This document shows positions 30,743 to 40,700 of a stretch of DNA of 64,000 nt, one piece after another. Source of the stretch: Meira nashicola (taxonomy: Eukaryota > Basidiomycota > Exobasidiomycetes > Exobasidiales > Brachybasidiaceae); assembly GCA_001600355.1 (NCBI GenBank), contig BCJU01000002.1, forward strand, positions 3,596,001 through 3,660,000. The letters are read 5' to 3'. Both the position numbers and the translations under genes were made by a program. The notes below the pieces were generated by a model that was not told where the DNA came from, searched no databases, and worked only from the letters and a program-made list of their open reading frames with translations. Position 1 is the stretch's first letter, and the number at the start of each line of letters is the position of its first letter.

Positions 30743-31879
30743 ATGTTGTTTCGCTCTAAGTCGTCGCTGGCAGGCGCAAGCTTGCTTATTGCATTCATTC
30801 TCTTTGCTTTTGCAACCAATGTCGTAGCAACTATCAAATCGGCCGTATTGGAAAGGGAAGTAGAACCTTTTCGTTTGGAGGGAATGACGGTGGGAGAACG
30901 TGCTGAAGAGGAAATTAACAATCTGATTGAATTTTCTAAACGTGATAAAAAGAAGGGCAAGAAACATCATCACAAACATCATCGCCATCATAAGAAGAAG
31001 AAGCATCATCACAAACATAAGAATCATAAGGACAATGATCACGAGAATGACAAACACAAAGATGACAACCACAAAGATGACAACCACAAAGATGACAACC
31101 ACAAAGATGACAACCACAAAAATAACAACCACAATGACAACCACAATGACAACCACAAAAATGACAAACATAAAGATGGTAAACAACGTCATCCTGCTAG
31201 TGTCAACTTTGATTCGCATTCTTTAGCGAGCGCAGTCTTTCCAGATTCTCAATGCTCAGATCCAAAAGCTACCAAATTAAGACCAAATGGCTGCGTAAGT
31301 TTCTTGAATTGTGGCATTCATTCAAAAGGTGGTTGGAATCCTCCTCCAGTCAAATTGAAAGATTTGAAAATTTTGTCAGGAGAAGAAGCAGCTCAAAAGC
31401 CAGTCTTTGCTCCATGCAAAAAGTTCTTGCATTACTTCAAATCTGTTGAACAACAGACTGGTATACCCACAACTGTTTTAATGTCTTTTGCTATGCAAGA
31501 AAGTTCTTGTAATCAAGGCTGTAAAGGACCAAATGGAGAAATTGGATTAATGCAAATCACAAAAGAGAATTCACGAGAATTAGGCGTAAATCCAGCAGAC
31601 GCGTGGGACCCGGAAACAAATATTAAGCTAGGCGCTAAACAATTCAAACAATATCTGGATCAAAATAATGGTAACGTCATCATTTCGATCGGCATGTATA
31701 ATGGATGGTATAAAGGTCTTACAGAAGCTAAAGCATTAAACAAACAATACGGTTGCTATGCCATGCAGAATTTAGATTATTTGGATCAAAATTTAAATGC
31801 TTGGTGGCAAGGCAAAGATGGTTATGTGAAAGACTTTCAGACGTACAACAATCTTGCAGTATGTGGCGATACGCAGTAA
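30743..31879 (+). CDS. Secreted lytic transglycosylase-like protein 1 (SLT/GH23 fold, His-rich linker)
   Basis: Likely acts outside the cell on peptidoglycan or a related glycan. 378 residues. Signal peptide about 1-29 (SLLIAFILFAFATNVVA). Then a linker of about 80 residues very rich in His, Lys and Asp, containing four perfect HKDDN repeats. The C-terminal domain (about 165-378) is lysozyme-like: SFAMQESSC with the candidate catalytic Glu at residue 253, then NGEIGLMQIT, the second SLT motif, and YNGWYKG. Several Cys residues (SQCSDP, GCVSFLNCG, PCKKF, SSCNQGC, YGCYA, AVCGD) suggest disulfides. A paralog lies at 41725-42804 on the other strand, and a probable remnant beside it. Such domains are mainly bacterial, so old horizontal transfer is possible but unproven. 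Confidence 0.88.
   Translation: MLFRSKSSLAGASLLIAFILFAFATNVVATIKSAVLEREVEPFRLEGMTVGERAEEEINNLIEFSKRDKKKGKKHHHKHHRHHKKKKHHHKHKNHKDNDHENDKHKDDNHKDDNHKDDNHKDDNHKNNNHNDNHNDNHKNDKHKDGKQRHPASVNFDSHSLASAVFPDSQCSDPKATKLRPNGCVSFLNCGIHSKGGWNPPPVKLKDLKILSGEEAAQKPVFAPCKKFLHYFKSVEQQTGIPTTVLMSFAMQESSCNQGCKGPNGEIGLMQITKENSRELGVNPADAWDPETNIKLGAKQFKQYLDQNNGNVIISIGMYNGWYKGLTEAKALNKQYGCYAMQNLDYLDQNLNAWWQGKDGYVKDFQTYNNLAVCGDTQ
31055..31168 (+). repeat. 15-bp tandem repeat encoding HKDDN
   Basis: Four identical 15-bp units (CACAAAGATGACAAC) run from 31055 to 31114, followed by a diverged 15-mer, two 12-bp units (HNDN) and another 15-bp variant. Units stay in frame inside the linker of transglycosylase 1. The array should be prone to length change by slippage, and its antisense strand makes a long spurious Val/Ile-rich frame. 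Confidence 0.9.
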
Positions 31880-32130
31880 AATTGTTTAAACAACTCCCTT
31901 TTTCCCCTTTTTTTTGTTCGTATTTTTTTTCAATAACTCTCGTTCATATTATTAGCCTAAATTGCTTGATGCAATTGAATAACTTTAACTACATATTTTT
32001 TTCGTGAGAATGATCTTAAGAATATCAGTCTTCCTCATTTTATTTATTTTTTCCAACCCACTTCAAGCTTTAGCAAAGTTCATTACTTTTCACTCACGAA
32101 AGTCCAAATTCAACGACCTCCTACTTCGCC
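31880..32130. promoter_or_regulatory. Former promoter region of the Argonaute relic
   Basis: Pyrimidine- and T-rich sequence between transglycosylase 1 and the relic. It ends in a good start context (TCGCC-ATG-G), so the 5' end of the relic is less eroded than its body. No other feature seen. Confidence 0.4.
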
Positions 32131-34747
32131 ATGGCCGAAACAGCAACCGCTGTCAAGGCCGAACAAGATAAAATAGAAGGCACCGATAAACGCGATTTGA
32201 ACGAATACGGTTTACTCGCGCTTATCGACGCCGTTCCTCGTCCTGATGGTAGTGGTCAACAAGGAAGAAAGATTAAAATAATCGTAAATTTATATAAAAT
32301 TCGCTTCAATCCTTCTTTGAGCATCACTCATTACGATGTTTCGATTATACCCATAAGAGTAGACGATTCTGGAAAAGCAATCAAACAAGAATCGATAGAA
32401 AAGCCTCTTCCTGTGGCCGTAATGATATATATATTCAAAATTATAATCGCATAAATAGACGTACTCATATATAAGTAGAAGTAAGTAATCTACTTCGATA
32501 GTTATAAAAATATATATACTTATAGAGAGCTGCCCCTTTAACAGCGTGTAATAGAAGTGGAACTAGATCTAAGGCAAGAAGGCTAAGAGGGAGGAAGACT
32601 ATGCAGTAGAAGGTTGTTCCAAGTATAATTCACTCGTATAAACGGATTCATTACAGATATCATTAACCACTTTATTCGTACTGATCTACGAACAATTCGA
32701 TCTTCTAGAAGTGTATTTGTTGAAAATTTATGCCGTATTTCATAATCTCTCAATATCGCTTTTCGAGCCGATGTTATCGAATAATATCGTACTTACGGTA
32801 CTGATGGCCGTCGCTTTTTTGATCTAGCAAGAGCTTAACTAATCGTAAATAGAGCCGAAATTTAGCCTAGATTCTTCTAAAGCGCTTTGCCTTTAAGAGG
32901 TGGACTTTACTTTAACCTCGATGTTATATTCAGCCCGTTCCTTACACAGGGCCTATTCTTAGAAGTGGCTACTAAGATTTTAAGCCAAGGTAGAGGTAGA
33001 GGCGGCGGTGGCTATAGCGGTCGTGGTGGTAAAAGCAGATATGGTGGTCGTAGAGGTAGAAGAGGATATAATAGAGGTAGAGACGAACGCCCTTTAGCGA
33101 TTAGCGAATTAAATCAACGTGATATATACTAATTATATAAAGTTCTTCGTATCGTTAACATCCAAGTGACTTACCGACAAGGCGGCAGGACTTAAAAATT
33201 TCGAAGGCTTTACTGGTACTTCTGCTTTAACAACTAATTTCATAAGAGATAGATGTGAAATAAGTGTAGCCGATTATTTTTTCGAAGCGTATAACACTCG
33301 TCTTCATTATCCACGCATACCATGCCTCATCCTTAGAGGTAAAAATATCTTTATATAAGTATCTTATCAACTATTTCAAAGGACATCTGCTTACTTTATT
33401 CAAATATACTCTCTACAGTTTACCAGAGTTATACATCATTGTTGGTAGCACACCAATTCCTCTATAATAAATGATGCCAGCATAAGTACAGGTATATGTT
33501 TGATATTCGCTCTTATATTAGTCATACAGTATTATTGTCTATATTCTTTTCTATATTTTCATCTTCAGGAAATGATTCGTGTAAGCGCTTTAAAACCTCT
33601 AGAACGCTTATAAGAAACCAATAAATAGCGCCGCATCCGCGATTACGAAAGTAATAAACAGTTGATCAATTAGGAGCTCGATGTCGAGAAACGTCCAGCA
33701 GAAGTTTAAGCTTACGTACTTTAGGCACTACGTTTTACTTATAAGAGAGAGGTATAACCTCGTGATAGAAGTTAGAATTTACGTAGACAAAGCTTATTGC
33801 TTTAGGAATTTTATTGGTCACGCCTGTTATTTTAAACTTTACCCGTGAAGATAACAGACGATACCAGTCATTTATTAGCAGACTCTTCGATCAATACGCC
33901 TAACTTGGTATGAATATTTAAGCGTCAAACTTTGTCTATAGATCTGCATGACCAAACGTCAAACATTGTCTATAGATCTGCATAACCTAACGTCACTTCT
34001 ATTAAGTTAATCTTCGAGGATGCTAGTAAAGAAGCTTTTCGAAGTGGAGGAAAAGTTTTACCGCCTTAAGTATTTTCTGTTTTTTAGATCTAAACAATGA
34101 TATCTACCTGGAAATCAAGAGGGTTATAGCGATAGAACTAGTAACCTCTATTCCTACTTAATTTATAAACATCAGAAAAGTATCTAACGAGAAAGGTCAG
34201 GACTAATATTACGGTAATATTACTATAAAATCTTATATTAAGCTTAGAGGTTATAATCAAGTCTTGCCTGATCTAAGAGATATACCAAAGCTTTGTTAAA
34301 ATACGATGATGAATGGTCTTAAAGTCACCTATCCTCCTCCGAATATAGACCGTGAAAGTATGGTTATAGCTGTCTATACATTAGATAGAGCCGGTCGAAA
34401 GATTTGGTAATCAGATTATAACGTAGTATAATCTACGTGGACACCAGCAAGAAACCATCCTTGATAGCTAAAATTTATTCGCGAAATTATTAAAGATATA
34501 GAAAAGGGTTAACAACGGTAAGATACCAGCTAACGTGATTATCTTTCGTAATGGTGTGTCGTAAGGAGAGTACATGAAAGTCAAAGAAGTAGAAGTGACA
34601 CAATTGAAACATGCTTGCATCAATTCCAAATTTGGCAAAGATAATCCAAAGGTGGTCTACATCGTCAATACCAAATGCCACAAACTTCGCTTTTTCGTAA
34701 AGGATCGTCAAGATGCACGCAGGATCGATACAAACTTTCACAACTGA
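32131..34747 (+). pseudogene. Decayed Argonaute gene (RNA interference slicer)
   Basis: Argonaute features are readable in order but broken by stops and frameshifts. Near the start: MAETATAVKAEQ, then RPDGSGQQGRKIKIIVNLYKI with FNPSLSITHYDVSI, an Argonaute N domain. Near 32800-32925: RRFFDLARA, then FF-stop-S and RGGLYFNLDVIFSPF, the linker-1 domain (normally FFQS...NLDV). A Gly/Arg-rich insert lies at 32990-33080. PAZ at 33193-33345: ISVADYFFEAYNTRLHYP. PAZ end near 33420 and 33570: SLPELYIIVG and EMIRVSALKPLERL, flanking an intron-like GTATAT...CTTCAG (33492-33568). PIWI at 34190-34260 (KGQD-stop-YYGNITIKSYIKLRG), 34335 (KVTYPPPN), 34540 (VIIFRNGVS-stop-GEY) and 34656 (VVYIVNTKCHKLRFFVKD). 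The last part of PIWI is missing, and the remnant ends about 30 bp from the Nup192 stop. The intron-like gap argues against a retrocopy. Confidence 0.9.
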
Positions 34748-34778
34748 TGAATCAAGAATTGGTATTTTAAACATCTTT

Positions 34779-37700
34779 TTACACATCTTCTGTATTTTCT
34801 AGCAAAACACCCTGCAAACGTCTTGCCGTCATTTCAATATATGCCTTTCGTTCTTCAGCATTATGTACCCCATTCTCTTCCGCGATAAATCCAAGAAGTC
34901 CTTCCAAAGATTCGAGCACTTTTCCTGTAATTCTGCTTCCATCTTTGATCAATGCCGCTGTTTCACTTGCCGATTGATTTTGTTGCAAAGAAGGCGTCAT
35001 ACTTCTTCTCAAGAAAATCTTATCATTTGATACGACTGAATTGTTGTTCCTTCCTAGGTCGATATAATATGCAAAATGTCTGTAAAGCAAAACGAGCATC
35101 ATTTCCACACAATTTAGGTAAAATCGAACATCAGCTCGTTGTTTTGCTTTTTGCGATTTGAGTAATCGAATTGCAATCACCCTTCTTTGCGCAGGTGCTA
35201 AATCGGAAATATCTACTGGCAAATCTTCAGTCGTTGTACTGCAACCTCCCAAAACTTCATCCCATTCTTCTAATCGAACGCCTTCGGAATTATCTAGCAT
35301 GCCTTGCATCTTTTCCAAATTCGAAAATGCTTCATTGCATCTGTGAATGTTTTCATCCAAACCTGCCAATGCCGTTCCCAAGCTAGCCACATGTGGGTTC
35401 CTTCCCGCACCTGTAACACCATATCGTCCAGGACCGGTTGTGGTAGCCGAAAGATCTGCCAGATCGTCCGTCATTGAGGTTCCCCGAGCCGAGTGGGTGT
35501 ATAATGAACTTGTTAGACAGGGGCGAACACGTTTGGCACCATATTCGTCAACGCCTGCGTATTCGCTTGCACGTTCCAAGTAAGCCAACAGGGCTCCTAA
35601 CAAACTTTGGACGGTAGAACGGGCACGTACATCGAATTGAGTCGTGAATGAATCACCTGCGTCATAGAATTGTGCACTTTCTCCATCATATGCAGTAATT
35701 GCACCTCCTACAATCACCTCAGAAGCTTCTTGCCTTTCCAACTCGGTAAAAGGGACCACTCTTGATCTCCAATGCGGCTCATACAAGAATGTAGCGCTTG
35801 CTGCAAGAATAGCTTGGTGGAATTGAGCTAACGGTTTGGATGGCGACAAAGCATCATCATCCAAAATCGGCAAGATGAAAACCAACATGCTAATGACCAG
35901 TTGTGCTTCTGATAATGCAGAAAGACTGATCACATCTTGAGTCAAATTTTTGAGAGAAATCAACAATGTGCTTCGATGTGCTTGCAAGAATGAAAGTGCA
36001 TGTCTTGGAACAGTATGGCTGTTTGCGGTTGATGTTCTTCCACCATTGAATGTTGCCAAAATATTTCCACTCGAATTCGCGCGAATTGAAGAGTTGAATA
36101 ATATACTAACAGCCAATTGGATAGCAGGAACGAGTAAAGTCTCATACCTACTGATCACCGCGGGTAAGAACGTATCATCATTGAAACCATCTTCAAAATT
36201 GTCATAATTTGGGTTCGAATGGGGTCTTGCTTGCAAGAAGTCCACTTGCGTAAGAATTTCAAAGATACGAGCATCCACCAATCGTTCCGCTCCACGTTTT
36301 GATTGTGCAAGACGATTAAAGAATGCCATCTGAGCTTCATACACATACAAAGCATTCAAGCTACTCGGATCAATCTTTAAGACTTCTTGCAAATCAATAT
36401 CCATCTCGCGAATATTAGCAACAAAGCTTTTAAGGAAGCCTTTCTTACCCAAAACATCAAGAACAACATTTTGTCGTGAAGAAGATCCATCTTGCAAAGC
36501 AGCTAAACGGTCAAAGAGCGTAAATGCAACCGTACGCCAAACATCAGAAGCGTCCAAAGCGTCACGGGCAATCACAGGAATTAAGCGTTCAGCTTGTGAT
36601 GCCAAGAGGGATTTCGTGCGTGTCTCAATTGCAGACGCACGCTTCTTGCGTGAAAAGCCTCCTCCGATCTGTGAAGATGTGAACCCAGCAAAAGAAGCAC
36701 TTTCATCAAATTCACTTGTGCCATCGATGATACTTGCATCATCTCCTTCTTCTGCCTCAGCATTACCAGCAGGCGTTCCCTTTACGAGCTGCAAAAAGTT
36801 GATCAAGGCCGAATAGAGATTGCCTCTTCCCTCTAATGTCGTACCTGGTTCGATTATTGCACCAACCAATGCTTGTAGTACGGCAACCAATCTATCGACT
36901 GGAAGTTCAACGAGCTCAAATTGCTCTTCAGCTACCACTTTGGCTTGATGTTGTCGTAATTTTGTCAATAAGCCCAAAACGGCACCAGCTGCCAAGTCCG
37001 ATAAAGCTGGGTCACTTTCACTTGTCGCACCATAAAGCCTTGGTAGTAGCACAGACAAACAATCCAAGATGATACTTGCCCGATTTGCAATATCCAATTG
37101 ACCAAATGCACGCGTGAATGTCATATCCAGCAAATTTCGCCATGATTGCATTGCTGATCGGCGTGCAATGGCAATCACGCGGGCCGCATTGCGTGAGGCA
37201 ACGTGCTCGAGAATTAAAGTTGAATCGCCTACAAATTCCAACCTCTTTTGAGCATCACTTAAATCACCACGACGTTCGAGCTCTCTTTGTGCAGCTGCTA
37301 AAAGATTGATTGTTGCACGTACTTCGAATTCGCGATTTTGACGTTGACTCAAAGCTTGCGAAAGATCCAAGTTTTGTAAAATGATTGGCTCTCTCGCTTG
37401 TTCCTCTCGATCGTCTCTCCATTCGAATTCGAAGCTGCTCAAGATTTCCAATAATCGAATTCCACTTTGCTCGAATCGCTCTCCATCCACTTCAACGCTT
37501 CTATCATCATCTTCTGCATCAACAACCGAATCACGTCCTAATAGCACACCCACCAATCGATTTGCTGATGCCCACATTTGTGCACCACAAAGGGTATGTA
37601 ACTCCAATGCAATCAGGCTCAAAATGTGGCCACGGATTTGCAAAGAGGAAACCAACGCATCTACAGTTGTGGTAATGTGTCCACCATCGGGCTGAATTAA

Positions 37701-40700
37701 TTGCCCCGTTGCGCCGTATTCGGAAGATGTCCTCTTGACAGGTACAAGAGAAAGTGATTCTAGTTGCGAAACGAAAAAGTCTTCCTTTGTTCGTAGATAA
37801 CGCATCGTTGCTGTGCTTGTGAAAGGGTGACGGCACAAATTGGTGATCAATTGAAGACATTTTTCGGTAAATGCGGGAGATCGTTGTGCAATCGATAATG
37901 TAGAATCTGTTGGAACACGCAATAAAGCCAAAATAGCATGAAGTGCCGAAGGTGGTGTGTCAAATGCATCAGCATCAGGAATGACTTGCTCTTCCGGTCT
38001 CACAGCGCGAAGATCAAATCCGAGCAATAAATGGGCAATGTTGGGTGCATCTCCTCCAAAGGTGGTATTTGCAATCAAAAGATCAAGGATTGCAAGTCTA
38101 ATTGCTTCACCGCCGTCAAGTGTTGCAGGAAGCAATTTTTGCATTTCGTCCCCTTCATCTTCAGTTTCAGTGACTTGCATTAATGCTAAAGTGGCTCTCA
38201 CTTGCTCACCCAAATCACTTGCCGGTTCATCTTCAGCACCTTCCAAACGATCAACACATCCGGCCCGAATCCGATCCGCTTCGTCACTCGTTTCCAACAA
38301 TCCAACAAGCCTATTCATCTCACGTTTATATCCCATTCCTCCGAATTTATCCACTTTACTGAACGCATTGCTTGCAGCCAATCCGCTCAAAATACGAATG
38401 GCCAATAGTGCAATATCATCACGCGTACAGTTTATGTACAATGCCATTTGCACAACACTTTGATGGAATTGCAATAGCAAGGCGTCCAAAGGCGTATACG
38501 AAGACAGGAGACCAACACGTGCAGCCACATCAACAGATGCCAATTGACCTCCAGCATCACTGATCGATGAGAGAAGGCCGTGCAAGAAGATGTCTTGCGT
38601 TTGTAATACCCTCTGAATGATTCTCAAACAATGACGAACGCAACTTGCGTAAAAGAGTGTGTTTGCTTGGTTTGTGTTGACGATTTCAAATCCAGAAGGT
38701 GCTCCTAATACGCCAGCATTCGGATTAATAATGCTCAAAATTTCGTGTAGCAGCTTTGTGTTTGTAAGAACTCGTCTCATCACACCGAATCCGGGATGAA
38801 GGATGAGGTTGGTGATTGTTTCTGTTGATGGGTCATTTATGAGGATATCGAGATCATACGACATCAAACATCGCTCCACAAAATCCAAACATGATGCCGT
38901 CACGCGCCATCTCTCACTCTGATCCGAATATTCTCTCGAACCGGCTTGCAGAAAGACTGTCTCGACCACAAAGTCTACATAAGGTTCCAAACCAGGACTT
39001 CGTTGACCCTGGCCAAGATTGAGTGCCAGTCCGTGAAACAGAGGGGAAGATGTGCCAACAAGTGCTTTGACAGACTTTTGATCCAAACGTTCAGGTGTGT
39101 GAATGAGCGATTTGAGTAGATTAACCAAACTTGTTGTAACTGGATAATGTCGTGCGGAAACCTCAATCGCTTGTAAATCATGCAAAGCTGCTGAAAGAGT
39201 TGGCTTATTGGATGAGCGTCCATGCATGTGAGTCACATTCAGGTTTTCCTCCAGCAATGACCATAATTGAGCAGTAATATTGGCCGCATTCGTTCCTGAA
39301 GAGTGGGCAAAAGCAGCTAAAGAGTCCAAGATGCCCGCTTTTACGTCCACATCAATTGGACAAGTATACATAGCAAAAAGTCTAGGGATGATTTGATATG
39401 CTGAATTTTGATAAAGTGCTTCTCTGGCTGCGATACTGTAAAAGACTACATTGCGCAAAAGACGGAAAAAGCCTCGCAGAATGATAGCTTCATTTGATGT
39501 CATGACCGCTGTTGTTGAGCTTGTCACAGGATGAGCCGCTGCTGCGGGAGATCGGTAGCTGTCAATGAATTGCTGAACCCAATCGAAAAGCTTGCTCCAT
39601 GAGACAAAGCGGGTCTGCTGCAAGCTACCTGCGCCTGTTGTCCCGCTCGAGTCCCCGGAAGAGAGGAGAGTATGGGCATGCCAAGCACTCTCTTTTCCTG
39701 CACTGATGGAAGCCAGCATATCGAACAAAGCCCGTTGGTGTCCAGGCTCTCGAACTTCAATTGCCCAATTGAGAAATCGTGTACCCTTTCCTTCAGGTCC
39801 AAGCCAGAATGTTAATCCAGTGTCAGGTCTTGCTCGACACAATAACGAAACAGAATCAAAGAGTGCTTCAATATCGTATCGTCTGGCAGGTGGCTCCGCG
39901 TTTCCCGATCGACTGGCTGCAAACGCTGCATCTTCTTCACCCCTTTGCATCTTGCGCAAGAATGGTAGCATGACAGAAGTGAGAGAAAGGATAAGTGCTT
40001 GGATCTGTTCCAAGATATGTTCTTGAAAGTCGACATCAATCTCTTCTTCCTCAGCATCACCTCCGGCCCGAGTTGCGTTAACTTCTGTTGTGTCGGTCTC
40101 TTCACCCTCTAGAGCATCAATTTGACGTTGTCGGAAGGCAAGTATGCGAAGGGCGATAGAGTACAGTGCATTTCCATTTACAGCTTCCATAAAGAGTTTT
40201 TGGAGAGTATCTTGATGAACACGAAGATCATTACCCAAGCTTGGACTGCGTTTTGTAGCCTCTGCCAGGAAAAGTGTCCATTGCAACAAGGCGACGCTTT
40301 TCAATTCGTTGAATCCCCAGGACTTTGAAGTCAGCTCAGCATGCATTTTCTTGATAAAATCACGATCATCGCCCAGATTGTTAGATGATGAGCTAACAAA
40401 TTCATTCGCATCGTCATCTTCGGGGCTTATTTCTAGAGCATTAAGTAGGACAATAAGCAGATATATTATGATTGCGTCGTTTTGCTCTGTTTCCTTCACA
40501 TTAGCAAGCCAAGCGCTGATTGCCAATATTCCGTTTGATCCTAATGCTTTCGAAAACGATAGAAGAAACAAGACGTGTGCTAAATCTTGTCGTTCTTTTC
40601 TTAGCATTCTTAGCATTTGCAGTTGGACATCATCACCAAGTGATGGCTGCTGTTGTTGATTTGATGTCCCTCTCAAACTCTGATGTACTCTTTCCATCCT

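Noticed and set aside
30635..31219. Long minus-strand frame rich in Val and Ile opposite transglycosylase 1
   Set aside because: It is the antisense of the HKDDN/His-rich repeat; the sense gene has a signal peptide and catalytic motifs.
32131..34747. Argonaute region as a functional gene with many introns
   Set aside because: Stops interrupt conserved motifs themselves (FF-stop-S, GQD-stop-YY, GVS-stop-GEY) and cannot be removed by splicing without deleting core residues; the PIWI end is missing.
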